A stretch of DNA of 51,958 bases from Rickettsiales bacterium (GCA_002689325.1 NZFP01000038.1:1-51958), one strand, 5' to 3'. Counted from the first letter of the stretch, positions 1-8,117 are shown. Translations and numbers: made by a program. The notes: generated from the sequence alone by a model not told the origin.

Positions 1-668
1 AGTTTACAGTTAAAATTAGATACTTTGTAATTTTCTTTAATAAATATTTCAACTAAATCAGTTAAATAAAATTCTTTTTTTTTATTCTTATTCTTAATCT
101 TTTTTAATTTTTCAAAAAGATTTTTTGTTTTAATAATCATTATACCAGAGTTACATAATTGAATCTTTTTTTCTTCACTAGTTTGTTCTGTTTTTTCTAT
201 AATTTTGTTGAGTTTACCTTTTTTAATTAATAATCTTCCATAGGAATTATTTAAATCTTTTACAATCATAGAAATAACAGATAGATCGAGTTTTTTTTTA
301 TCAAAATCTCTCAAAGCAGCGTTTAAAGTTTTAAATGTCACAGCAGGAGTGTCACCATACAAAACCAAAGTAGTATCAGTTTCCTCTATTTCACTGTTTT
401 TAGAAGCCTCTAAAACCGCATGGGCAGTACCCAACTGATTATTTTGGTAACAAAATTTAATATGATGGTATTTTGATAATAATAATGTTTTATAATTATC
501 AAGTTTTTTTGAAATGACTAAAGTAGTACTTTTTGCTTTTAATTTTTGACTAAGATCAAGTACATGAAATATCATTGGGTAGTTTCCAACTTCGTGAAAA
601 ACCTTGGGTATATCAGAGTTCATTCTTGTACCTTGGCCAGCAGCTAAAATAATAACGGAAAGAATCAT
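1..668 (-). CDS. glmU: GlmU N-terminal part: UDP-GlcNAc pyrophosphorylase domain (cut by window edge)
   Basis: Read by hand on the minus strand because the ORF is open at the window edge and missing from the track. About 222 codons are visible from an ATG at 668. The start reads MILSVIILAAGQGTRMNSD, the nucleotide-binding loop of sugar-phosphate nucleotidyltransferases; GlmU usually has LAAGKGTRM, so Lys is replaced by Gln. QLGTAHAV, LYGDTPAV and CNSGIM follow at positions expected for the uridylyltransferase half. The C-terminal left-handed beta-helix acetyltransferase domain would lie outside the window. GlmU makes UDP-N-acetylglucosamine in the cytoplasm for peptidoglycan and lipid A. It is divergent from the phosphatase at 729, with 60 nt between the starts. 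A stand-alone nucleotidyltransferase is the alternative. Confidence 0.88.
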   Translation of the reverse strand, partial: MILSVIILAAGQGTRMNSDIPKVFHEVGNYPMIFHVLDLSQKLKAKSTTLVISKKLDNYKTLLLSKYHHIKFCYQNNQLGTAHAVLEASKNSEIEETDTTLVLYGDTPAVTFKTLNAALRDFDKKKLDLSVISMIVKDLNNSYGRLLIKKGKLNKIIEKTEQTSEEKKIQLCNSGIMIIKTKNLFEKLKKIKNKNKKKEFYLTDLVEIFIKENYKVSNFNCK

Positions 669-728
669 TGTACTTTTAGAAATAGTTAGAGTTATTATAA
701 ATATTTTTTAAAAAAGGTTTAGGAAATA

Positions 729-1382
729 ATGAATAAAAATTTGAAATGTGTAATTTTTGATCTTGATGGTACTTTGATTGATAGTGGACCAGATCTTTTA
801 AACACACTAAATTATATTCTTACTGAGAATAATCTAAAAGAGATAGACCGTTCTGTAATAGGTAATTTAGTTGGAGGAGGAGCAGAGGCAATGATAAGAA
901 GAGGATACAAACACTTAAATGCACATCTTGATGAAAAAGAAATACCTTCACTAATTGATCTTTTCATTAACCATTATTATAAAAATTGTACAAATCAAAC
1001 AAAGCTTTATAATGGAGTCTTAGATATCTTAAAGTTTTTAAGAAAAAAAACTATAATTTGTTTGTGTACTAACAAAAAACAGTTTTTAGCTGAAAAAATA
1101 CTTGAAGAATTAGGGTTAATAAATTTTTTTAATTATATTCTAGGTTCTGATGGAAAAACTCCTTTGAAACCCGAGGTTGAAATGCCAAAAAAATGTCTTA
1201 AAAAATTTAGAATACCGGCCGATCAAGTAGTATTTGTCGGTGATAGTGAAAATGATATTTTACCTGCTAATCATCTAGGTATGTTCTCTGTTCATGTAAC
1301 CTATGGTTACGGTAAAATAGGAGACAACGTTAAAGCTGACCTAGTTATCAAAGAGATAAAGGAACTAAGAAAAATTTTTTAA
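729..1382 (+). CDS. gph: HAD-superfamily phosphatase, phosphoglycolate phosphatase-like
   Basis: A 217-residue protein with all HAD motifs visible: motif I FDLDGTLIDS near residue 10 (nucleophile and acid/base Asp), motif II CTNKK near 114, a Lys in the TPLKPE segment near 145, and motif IV VFVGDSENDILPA near 170. A helical cap fills residues 20-90. Length and motif spacing fit Gph, which removes 2-phosphoglycolate formed during DNA repair or oxygenase side reactions. HAD substrate range cannot be read from sequence, so another phosphomonoester is possible. The start is ATG with AGGA just upstream. It is divergent from glmU and convergent with the small membrane ORF, whose stop lies 1 nt beyond this one. 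Confidence 0.85.
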   Translation: MNKNLKCVIFDLDGTLIDSGPDLLNTLNYILTENNLKEIDRSVIGNLVGGGAEAMIRRGYKHLNAHLDEKEIPSLIDLFINHYYKNCTNQTKLYNGVLDILKFLRKKTIICLCTNKKQFLAEKILEELGLINFFNYILGSDGKTPLKPEVEMPKKCLKKFRIPADQVVFVGDSENDILPANHLGMFSVHVTYGYGKIGDNVKADLVIKEIKELRKIF

Positions 1383-1383
1383 T

Positions 1384-1509
1384 TTAAATTTTAATTCTTT
1401 CTGTAAAAAATTTGTTAATTTCGCTGACTCCCTCATATATAGTAATTATTGCTATTATTAGCGCGCAAAAAGCAATTACATATAAAAACTTATAAAATTT
1501 AGGGTCCAC
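1384..1509 (-). CDS. Small single-pass membrane protein (41 aa), unknown function
   Basis: Too short for the ORF track. Reading the minus strand from a GTG at 1509 gives 41 residues, beginning MDPKFYKFLYVIAFC and ending in a charged tail. One hydrophobic segment spans about residues 5-25, followed by an amphipathic tail with Glu, Lys and Arg. An in-frame stop lies five codons upstream, so GTG is the only usual start codon. The frame ends 1 nt past the gph stop, the tight tail-to-tail packing seen elsewhere in this window. There is no clear Shine-Dalgarno sequence. I recognise no family. Chance coding in AT-rich DNA is the main alternative. Confidence 0.42.
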   Translation of the reverse strand: MDPKFYKFLYVIAFCALIIAIITIYEGVSEINKFFTERIKI

Positions 1510-1620
1510 GAGTTTATTATATTAAAAAAATTCAATAATTATCATTAATAATGCAAATAAATTTTATCAATATTAGCTATAATTTTATATTTACCTTAGG
1601 TAATCAACTAGGAAGAAAAA

Positions 1621-1836
1621 ATGAAAAAAAATACGATACTTACTTTTTTACTTAGCTTAGCTTTTAATACAGATATTGCTACAGCAGAGACCAAACAAAA
1701 AGCTGCACAAAAAAATTGGAAACTTATACAAGTTGCAAACGGAAAATCTTCATATCAATGCAAATTAGATATACCAAAATCATTACTTAAGTATTATACT
1801 CAAATTATTCATAAAAAAAAAAGAAGAGTATATTAA
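1621..1836 (+). CDS. Small secreted or periplasmic protein (71 aa), unknown function
   Basis: The first 22 residues form a plausible Sec signal peptide: MKKN, a hydrophobic core (TILTFLLSLAF) and a cleavage-like ATA-ETK site. The mature part would be about 49 residues, with Lys-rich segments, one Cys and a basic KKKRR tail. AGGAAG lies five nt before the ATG, a good ribosome-binding site. TATAAT sits about 38 nt upstream of the ATG, without an obvious -35 box. A strong hairpin terminator follows 21 nt after the stop, so this looks like a stand-alone transcript. No family recognised. A shortened remnant of a longer secreted protein is possible. Confidence 0.55.
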   Translation: MKKNTILTFLLSLAFNTDIATAETKQKAAQKNWKLIQVANGKSSYQCKLDIPKSLLKYYTQIIHKKKRRVY

Positions 1837-1857
1837 AATATTATTGTTTAAAATAGA

Positions 1858-1883
1858 TTAAAGCCCTGAATTCAGGGCTTTAA
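1858..1883 (+). terminator. Rho-independent terminator, 26-nt perfect palindrome
   Basis: TTAAAGCCCTGAATTCAGGG continues to a perfect 26-nt palindrome with a GC-rich core (GCCCTGA/TCAGGGC), the strongest GC-rich hairpin noticed in the intergenic sequence. An AAATTTTT tract follows. It closes the 71-residue gene and separates it from sua5. As a palindrome it could also act on the other strand. Confidence 0.8.
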
Positions 1884-1914
1884 ATTTTTCATATTTTTTC
1901 ATATATTATTGCAA

Positions 1915-2866
1915 ATGAATAACATTTTAAAAGAATCGTCATATTCAATAAATAAAGCAGTAAGATTATTGAATACAAACAAACTAGTATCACTTAAAGC
2001 AGAGACTGTATATGGACTTGCATGTGACCCTAGTTCAATCAAATCAATAAAAAAACTTTATGACCTAAAAAAAAGGCCTTATAACAACCCTCTCATAATT
2101 CACATATCTTCAATACAAATGTTAAATTCAATTTGTCAGACGAATGAACTTACAAAAAAAATAATTAGTCAATTTTGGCCTGGCCCATTAACTATTATAT
2201 TACCAAAAAAAAAAAAATAAAAATATACTTGATTTAGCAGTTTCAGGGTTGGATACAATCGCTGTGAGGATGCCTAAATCTTCTGTTTTTCTTTCAGTTA
2301 TAAAAAAATTTGGAAAACCAATTGCCGCACCTAGTGCAAATGAAAGTGGTTATATCTCTTCTACAAAAGCAATTCATGTATTTCATTCATTTAAAAAAAA
2401 AATTGATTTAATAATTGATTCTGGACAGTCAGATTTTGGGTTAGAATCAACAATAATTGATTTGTCATCAAACAAAATAATTTTAAAAAGACCTGGAATT
2501 ATAGATATAGAATCACTAGAAGTTTTCATTGGGAAAAAAATTTATGAGTCAAAAACAAACACTAAAAAACCAAACTCTCCAGGTCAATTTTTAAAGCATT
2601 ATTCTCCAATCACCCCTTTAAAGTTAAATGTAAAACTACCAAAAGATGGTGATGCTTTTCTAGGTTTCGGGAAACTTAATTTTAATCACAACCCTTCACT
2701 TAACTTATCAAAAAAAGGTGATTTAAACGAAGCCGCTTTTAATTTATTTAATTTTTTAAGAAAACTAGATAAATTAAATAAGAATAATATTTCCGTTTAT
2801 CCAATTCCAAAAAAAGGTATTGGCAAAGCTATAAACGAAAGATTAGCAAGAGCAGAGTGTAAATGA
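1915..2866 (+). CDS. sua5: Sua5/TsaC L-threonylcarbamoyladenylate synthase, interrupted by a frameshift
   Basis: Two ORFs in different frames (to 2220, and from about 2213) together make one Sua5-type protein of roughly 315 residues. The first part has the YrdC-fold signatures LKAETVYGLACDP and LYDLKKRPYNNPL (KRxxxxP motif) and WPGPLT. The second carries GLDTIAVRMP, APSANESG, the LESTIIDL segment and the Sua5-specific SPGQFLKHYSP. The break lies in a run of 13 A (2205-2217); removing one A joins the frames through KKNKNILDLAVSG. The enzyme makes threonylcarbamoyl-AMP from Thr, bicarbonate and ATP for t6A37 in ANN-decoding tRNAs. The role is normally essential, so sequencing error or slippage is likelier than gene loss. 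ATG 1915 is preferred to the track's TTG at 1909. Confidence 0.85.
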
Positions 2867-4257
2867 GTCAGATTTATAAGAACCTTCTAAAAGAATTAAA
2901 AAGTTCTGAGTATAGTCTAGATAAGGATACAATAAATAATTATTGTGTAGATTGGAGAGGTAAATATAAAGGTTCTTCAGAAATAATTTTTTTTCCAAAG
3001 TCAGTTTCGTCAGTTATTAAAATAGTTAAATTTTGTTACAAAAAAAATATCCCGATTGTTCCTCAAGGAGGAAATACAAGTCTTGTAGGGGGCTCAGTTC
3101 CGAGATTAAATAAGGGAGAAATAATTATTAATCTTTGTAAATTAAATAAAATCAGAGAAATAGATACTTTTAGTAATACAGTTACAGTTGAAAGTGGTTG
3201 TATTTTACAAAGTATTAATGATCAACTTGAATGTTATAATTTACAAATGCCAATTTCACTAGGATCAAAGGGTAGTTGTCAAATTGGTGGAAATATTGCT
3301 ACAAATGCAGGTGGCTTGAACGTTATAAAATTTGGTTCCATCAGAAGTAATATTTTAGGAATTGAAGCAATCCTTCCAAACGGCGAGTTTTATAACGATT
3401 TAAAAAATGTCAAAAAAAATAATACAGGCCTAGATTTAAAGCAATTATTTATAGGATCTGAGGGAACACTCGGAATAATAACTGCAGCAACATTTCAAAT
3501 TCATAAAAAAAGTAATGATAGAATTGTAATAATAATTTCTTTAGAAAAGTTTAGGCAGGTTCTCACTGCTTATCAAAGATTTATTTATATTTTTAGTGAA
3601 TTTATTACTGCCTTTGAATTGATGAATAAATTTTCATTAGACTTAACGGAAAAATTACATGGTTCTCTTAATCTTCCGCTTAGCGGAAATTATTATTGTC
3701 TTATTGAACTGACAAATTTTATTGAAATTGAAAATTTCAATAACTTTGTTTATTCAAAGCTCGAATATTTAACAATAAAAGAAATGGATTTGATTATGGC
3801 AAAATCGGAATATGAAAATAAAAATTTTTGGCAAATCAGAGAAGAAATACCCTTAGCAGAAAAGTTATTAAAGAATGTTATTCAACACGATGTTTCTTTA
3901 CCATTAAATAATATTGAAAGTTTCATATATCAAAGTTCTGAATCATTAAAAAAATATAATAAAAATATTTCAATAGTAAATTTTGGGCATCTAGGAGATA
4001 ATAACTTACATTTTAATGTATGTATTGATGAAAGCCTCAATAAAAAACAATTTGAAGGTTTTAAAAAAAATGTTAACGAAATTATTTTTTCTAACGTAAA
4101 AAAGTTTAATGGATCTATCAGTGCAGAACATGGAATTGGCCAGCTTAGAAAAGATGAATTAAAAAAATATAAAAGTTTTGAAGAAATACAAAGAATGAAA
4201 AAAATAAAAAAGATTTTTGATCCAAAAAATATAATGAATCCAGGTAAAGTGCTCTAG
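2863..4257 (+). CDS. FAD-binding oxidase/dehydrogenase of the GlcD / D-2-hydroxyglutarate dehydrogenase type
   Basis: 464 residues. An N-terminal PCMH-type FAD domain shows PIVPQGGNTSLVGGSVP near residue 65, SCQIGGNIATNAGG near 142 and LFIGSEGTLGIITAA near 198. The C-terminal FAD-oxidase domain has GHLGDNNLHFNV near 374 and SAEHGIGQLRKDEL near 420, with His residues that bind substrate or metal in this family. Length matches stand-alone D-2-hydroxyglutarate/D-lactate dehydrogenases rather than the longer fused forms. Substrate is probably a D-2-hydroxyacid, exact identity unknown. The start overlaps the sua5 stop as ATGA, implying translational coupling, so the frameshift upstream could affect this gene too. 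It converges with the GT2 gene, overlapping by 4 nt. Confidence 0.85.
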   Translation: MSQIYKNLLKELKSSEYSLDKDTINNYCVDWRGKYKGSSEIIFFPKSVSSVIKIVKFCYKKNIPIVPQGGNTSLVGGSVPRLNKGEIIINLCKLNKIREIDTFSNTVTVESGCILQSINDQLECYNLQMPISLGSKGSCQIGGNIATNAGGLNVIKFGSIRSNILGIEAILPNGEFYNDLKNVKKNNTGLDLKQLFIGSEGTLGIITAATFQIHKKSNDRIVIIISLEKFRQVLTAYQRFIYIFSEFITAFELMNKFSLDLTEKLHGSLNLPLSGNYYCLIELTNFIEIENFNNFVYSKLEYLTIKEMDLIMAKSEYENKNFWQIREEIPLAEKLLKNVIQHDVSLPLNNIESFIYQSSESLKKYNKNISIVNFGHLGDNNLHFNVCIDESLNKKQFEGFKKNVNEIIFSNVKKFNGSISAEHGIGQLRKDELKKYKSFEEIQRMKKIKKIFDPKNIMNPGKVL

Positions 4258-5162
4258 TCTAAAAAAGACTCATAGATTTTATTTGCCTGTCTACAAACTT
4301 TTAAAGGCTGAATATTTATCCTTAACAAACCAATAAAATACAAAAAAAAATACTTCAGATATAAACTTTTTATCTTTTTATTCCTTGCAAATCTCCAAGC
4401 CCTTGCAGTTAACCTTCGTTGAGCATATAATCTTACATTAATTGGTAGGTCGGTATTCTCATTGATAAAAAATTCCAATGCTTTTGAAACCCTAAAAATT
4501 TGATTATTTTTTTTTTCTGATATTTGGCCTGGTGCACTTAACGGCAATATAGCAATAGGATAATTAAGTTTAATAAAATTTCCAATTCTAGATAGCCTTA
4601 AAGTTAAAGAATATTCTTGGCTATGAATCACTCGTTCATCGCAACCACCAACCATTTGACATACTTTTGTTCTCACCAAAAACTGAGACGGGTTAAACAT
4701 AGAATTTCTCATAGCTAGGAAAATTGGCTTTTCTATAATAAAAGTATCATTACAGTCAAAAACTTCATCTAAATCTACAGATTTAATGTTTTCAACCTTT
4801 CTTTGAAGCCCATACGCCAAAACAGACTCCCTATTTTTTTCTAGAAGATTTAAAAGACAAAGGGTAGCATTACTCAAAATAACATCATCTGCATCAAGAA
4901 ACTTTATGTATTTCATCTTGGCCATACTAATTCCAATATTTGTCGCATTAGCAGAGCCTTTATTTTTTTGGGTTATAATTTTACAATTTTTAAGGCCTCT
5001 TGTTTCTTTTTTTAAAATTTTTATAGAATCATCCGTTGAACCATCATCGATAAAAATATACTCCTTATCAAAATCTCCTTTTTGAGACAAAATTGAATTT
5101 ACTACATGTTTTAGGTATAAAGATTTATTAAAAACTGGGACTACAAAACTAACAGAAGACAT
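4254..5162 (-). CDS. Family 2 glycosyltransferase
   Basis: 302 residues with a GT-A fold start: VSFVVPVFNKSLYLKHVVNS at the N-terminus, EYIFIDDGSTDDS near residue 35 (nucleotide-sugar Asp) and YIKFLDADDV near 87, the metal-binding DxD equivalent. No convincing membrane-spanning helix pair, so probably cytoplasmic or membrane-associated. The ATG directly abuts the stop of the lipoprotein gene upstream, so it is the last gene of the long minus-strand unit. Sugar donor and acceptor are unknown; surface polysaccharide synthesis is the default expectation for such enzymes. The 3' end overlaps the oppositely oriented oxidase gene by 4 nt. Confidence 0.82.
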   Translation of the reverse strand: MSSVSFVVPVFNKSLYLKHVVNSILSQKGDFDKEYIFIDDGSTDDSIKILKKETRGLKNCKIITQKNKGSANATNIGISMAKMKYIKFLDADDVILSNATLCLLNLLEKNRESVLAYGLQRKVENIKSVDLDEVFDCNDTFIIEKPIFLAMRNSMFNPSQFLVRTKVCQMVGGCDERVIHSQEYSLTLRLSRIGNFIKLNYPIAILPLSAPGQISEKKNNQIFRVSKALEFFINENTDLPINVRLYAQRRLTARAWRFARNKKIKSLYLKYFFLYFIGLLRINIQPLKVCRQANKIYESFLD

Positions 5163-5870
5163 TTATTCTTTAAAATTTATCAAAACTTTTTCTAAACTCA
5201 TATTTCCAAATGCTGAAGCCTTGGTATTTTCTTGTCTTTGTTGTTTAACAATACCTACCCCAGGACAAACCCATTCTTTTGTAAAAATATTAACTTTTAT
5301 TGGTCCCGAACGTGTATCAGCAATAAATTCTGACTCCCCTTTTCCTTCAATATAAATACAATTTTTAAAATGGCCTGCTTTGACATTTATCGATACATTT
5401 CTTTTTTTTATTGAATAAAAGATATTGAAAAGTGCTGAAGGCACAAAATCTCTTAAAGGTGGTTGGAAACCTTTTGTGATACGTAACTGACTTTTTGTTT
5501 TCCAATTATCAATTTTAAAACCAAGTGATGGATAAATTATTTTTTCAATAGGCTCGTCGTAACCAGATTTTGATACTACTTTCGCAGCAGTTCTTATTAA
5601 ATTATCCTCAAACTTATCTTTGAAAAAAGACAGCATATTACCATTAGAGTATATTTTAGAAAAAACAACCCCTTTTCCCATATTATTTGAAGCGATGTTT
5701 GTAGTAGTTAATCTTTTAATTTGTGTTAAACCGGTGTAGTCAGAATTAATTTTTATTTCATAATTCCAGATAAGACCCTGCTGATGTGGAAAAAAATTTT
5801 TGTCTTCTTTACAACCAACTATCATCAATACAAGGCTGAGGTTAATCATTAAAAATAAAATTTTTCTCAT
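5163..5870 (-). CDS. Lipoprotein, paralogue of the cassette lipoprotein at 33595
   Basis: N-terminus MRKILFLMINLSLVLMIVGC is a lipoprotein signal with a C-terminal Cys (lipobox-like IVGC), so the protein should be lipidated and exported. The ~215-residue mature part starts FFPHQQGLIWNYEI and contains AGHFKNCIYIEGKGESEFI and KVNIFTKEWVCPGVGIVKQQ. These line up with FPLDKIKKWSYSV, SGTFKDCILIIGNGKTNFI and KIYSKEWYSRTIGLIKME in the protein at 33595-34287, so the two are diverged paralogues. Function unknown. I prefer ATG 5870; the track's ATG at 5876 lies 1 nt from the tRNA-Phe CCA and adds only Met-Phe. It is probably cotranscribed with the tRNA. Confidence 0.72.
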   Translation of the reverse strand: MRKILFLMINLSLVLMIVGCKEDKNFFPHQQGLIWNYEIKINSDYTGLTQIKRLTTTNIASNNMGKGVVFSKIYSNGNMLSFFKDKFEDNLIRTAAKVVSKSGYDEPIEKIIYPSLGFKIDNWKTKSQLRITKGFQPPLRDFVPSALFNIFYSIKKRNVSINVKAGHFKNCIYIEGKGESEFIADTRSGPIKVNIFTKEWVCPGVGIVKQQRQENTKASAFGNMSLEKVLINFKE

Positions 5871-5877
5871 AAACACG

Positions 5878-5953
5878 TGGTGCCCAGGGGAGGAATTGAA
5901 CCACCGACACAGCGATTTTCAGTCGCTTGCTCTACCAACTGAGCTACCTGGGC
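5878..5953 (-). tRNA. tRNA-Phe (GAA), CCA encoded
   Basis: The minus strand folds into a 76-nt cloverleaf: acceptor GCCCAGG/CCTGGGC, D arm GCTC-AGTTGGTA-GAGC, anticodon arm AGCGA-CTGAAAA-TCGCT giving anticodon GAA, a 5-nt variable loop and a canonical TTCAATT T-loop. Discriminator A and CCA are encoded. One oddity: the T stem GGTGG/CCTCC has a central T-T mismatch. It lies 44 nt downstream of maf. tRNA-Phe near the end of an infA-maf block is a known alphaproteobacterial arrangement; the rng and yacG genes often found between are absent here. Confidence 0.96.
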
Positions 5954-5997
5954 AATTTGATTTATAAATAAAGTTATTACAACAGGAAAAAAAAAAT

Positions 5998-6588
5998 TCA
6001 ATTTTTAAATCCTATATTAATCAAGATTTTATACAAGTTGTTTAAACAAAGTCCAACAACATTTGAATATGAACCTCTAATTTTCCTCACGAATTTTCCT
6101 CCATTACCTTGAATAGCATAACCTCCAGCTTTACCGATACCTTCATTAAGTAAAATTGGATTAGTAAGCTCTTTACTGGATATGAAATCAAAATATACTT
6201 CTGATTTAACCAACCTTTTATAAATCTTTCCACTATTATCAATTATACAAATACCCCCATATACAAAGTGTTTTCTACCTGATAGTTGGGAAAGGTGACT
6301 TTTTACATCATCTTTAGAAAAACACTTGCTAAAAACTTTTCCACATCTAAAAACTTCAGTATCAGCTGAAATGATAATTTCATCGTTTATTTTGCTATTG
6401 GTTTTAATTGAATTAGCTTTTAAATATGAAAGTTCTATTACCTTTTTTGCAATTGGAAGTTTAACTTTGTAATTATCTTCGTCAAAAAGAGGTGGCATGG
6501 TTTTAAAATCATTTATTCCTAACTGTCTTAATAACAATTGCCTTTGCTTTGATGACGAGGCTAAAATAATTTTTTTTTTTTTATACAA
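5998..6588 (-). CDS. maf: Maf family nucleoside triphosphate pyrophosphatase
   Basis: 196 residues starting MYKKKKIILASSSKQRQLLL, the Maf signature (ASxSxxR near the N-terminus). ISADTEVF near residue 74 matches the family's conserved SADTxV motif with its catalytic Asp, and QLSGRKHFVYGGIC plus the EGIGKAGGYAIQG segment near 155 complete the fold. Maf proteins hydrolyse non-canonical or modified NTPs (dTTP/UTP or m7GTP subfamilies) to the monophosphate plus pyrophosphate. The motifs alone do not settle which subfamily this is. It sits 2 nt downstream of infA and upstream of tRNA-Phe, a conserved alphaproteobacterial neighbourhood. Confidence 0.9.
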   Translation of the reverse strand: MYKKKKIILASSSKQRQLLLRQLGINDFKTMPPLFDEDNYKVKLPIAKKVIELSYLKANSIKTNSKINDEIIISADTEVFRCGKVFSKCFSKDDVKSHLSQLSGRKHFVYGGICIIDNSGKIYKRLVKSEVYFDFISSKELTNPILLNEGIGKAGGYAIQGNGGKFVRKIRGSYSNVVGLCLNNLYKILINIGFKN

Positions 6589-6590
6589 AT

Positions 6591-6809
6591 TTATTTGTGT
6601 CTAAATGTTATTCTTCCCTTAGTAAGGTCGTATGGTGTCATCTCAACCGTAACTCTATCGCCAGCTAAAACCCTTATACGAAACTTTCTCATTTTTCCAG
6701 CAGTATGAGCGATTATTTCATGATTATTATCCAATAAAACTCTAAACATGGCATTAGGTAATAATTCTTTAACCGTACCATTAAATTCCAATAATTCTTC
6801 TTTAGCCAT
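6591..6809 (-). CDS. infA: Translation initiation factor IF-1
   Basis: 72 residues, the standard IF-1 length. It has the S1/OB-fold sequence [32 protein letters not shown], then [34 protein letters not shown], nearly invariant in bacteria. IF-1 occupies the ribosomal A site of the 30S subunit during initiation and works with IF-2 and IF-3. It lies between hisD and maf (12 and 2 nt gaps), inside the long minus-strand unit, so its expression is tied to histidine and wall genes upstream unless an internal promoter exists. Confidence 0.97.
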   Translation of the reverse strand: MAKEELLEFNGTVKELLPNAMFRVLLDNNHEIIAHTAGKMRKFRIRVLAGDRVTVEMTPYDLTKGRITFRHK

Positions 6810-6821
6810 AATTAATAATAT

Positions 6822-8117
6822 CTAATTCTTAATCCTGCATTCTATTGATAAAGCATGAGCTTGTAAACCCTCTTGGTTAGCAAGAACTATAGCGTCTTTT
6901 CCAATTTTTTTTAAGTTTTGACTATTACAACTTACAATTGAGGTTCTTTTAAAAAAATCTAATACGCTTAGTCCAGAAGAAAATTTTGCAGTTCTATCTG
7001 TTGGTAAAACATGGTTAGGACCAGCAACGTAATCACCAATTGCCTCAGGAGTATATTTTCCAAGAAAAATTGCACCTGCGTTTTTAATTTCTTTTAGATA
7101 TTTTTTTGAGTTATCAATCGCTAATTCTAAATGTTCTGGTGCAATTTGATTCGCAAGTGAAATTGAACTTTGAATAGTTTTACTTATAATCACGACACCA
7201 TAATTATTCCAGCTCTCACTTGCTATATCTTTTCTATCGATTTTTTTCAAAAGAATTTTAATATTTTGAATAACTTTTTTAGCAAAACTCTCATCGTCTG
7301 TAATCAATATTGACTGGGCTAACTTATCGTGTTCAGCTTGGGATAAAAGATCAATTGCAATATGTTCTGGGTTATTTTTTTTGTCAGCAATTATTAATAT
7401 TTCTGACGGACCAGCAATCATATCAATTCCAACTAATCCAAATAATTTTTTTTTCGCAGTGGCAACATAAGCATTTCCAGGACCCACTATTTTATCAACT
7501 TTTTTAATTTTTTTTGTTCCGATAGCAAGTGCAGCTACTGCTTGTGCACCTCCTATTTTATAAATTTCTTTTATACCGAGAAGATTAGCACAGGCTAATA
7601 TTACAGGATTTAAAACACCATTGATTGCCGGAACAGTAATAACAATTCTTTTCACCCCAGCAACTATTGCTGGTACAGCATTCATTATTAAAGAAGACGG
7701 ATAAGCTGCTGTCCCACCTGGGACATATAAACCAACTGATTCAATTGGGTTCCATAACCCTCCAAGTAAAATTCCGTGCTTATCTTTGAAAAAGTCGTTC
7801 TTAGGAATCTGTCTTTTGTGATAATCCTTAATTCTCTTTATGGCAAATTTCAAAGAACTTAAGATTTTTCGATCTATTATTTTTTTAGATTCTTCAATTT
7901 CTTTTTTTTGAACAAGAAGCTGGTTTATATCTGAAACTGAAAAATTATCGTACCTCTTTGTTAACTCTATTAATGCTGAGTCCTCTCCAACTTTTATCTT
8001 TTTTATTATATTCTCTACGACCAGATCAACTGAAGAATCTATATTTTCTCTTTTAATTAAAATTTTTTTAAAATTATCAGTGAAACCTTTTTTATTTTCG
8101 TACAAAATTTTTGCCAT
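6822..8117 (-). CDS. hisD: Histidinol dehydrogenase
   Basis: 431 residues, full length for HisD. Visible family segments are GLYVPGGTAAYPSSLIMNAVPA near residue 125, VDKIVGPGNAYVATAKK near 205, IDMIAGPSEILIIAD near 231, DLLSQAEHDKLAQ near 257 (zinc-binding Gln and His), IAPEHLELAI near 325 and AGPNHVLPT near 366. HisD is a zinc enzyme that oxidises histidinol to histidine in two NAD-dependent steps. Its start overlaps the hisG stop by 26 nt, so the two are probably translationally coupled. Other his genes must lie elsewhere. Confidence 0.97.
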   Translation of the reverse strand: MAKILYENKKGFTDNFKKILIKRENIDSSVDLVVENIIKKIKVGEDSALIELTKRYDNFSVSDINQLLVQKKEIEESKKIIDRKILSSLKFAIKRIKDYHKRQIPKNDFFKDKHGILLGGLWNPIESVGLYVPGGTAAYPSSLIMNAVPAIVAGVKRIVITVPAINGVLNPVILACANLLGIKEIYKIGGAQAVAALAIGTKKIKKVDKIVGPGNAYVATAKKKLFGLVGIDMIAGPSEILIIADKKNNPEHIAIDLLSQAEHDKLAQSILITDDESFAKKVIQNIKILLKKIDRKDIASESWNNYGVVIISKTIQSSISLANQIAPEHLELAIDNSKKYLKEIKNAGAIFLGKYTPEAIGDYVAGPNHVLPTDRTAKFSSGLSVLDFFKRTSIVSCNSQNLKKIGKDAIVLANQEGLQAHALSIECRIKN

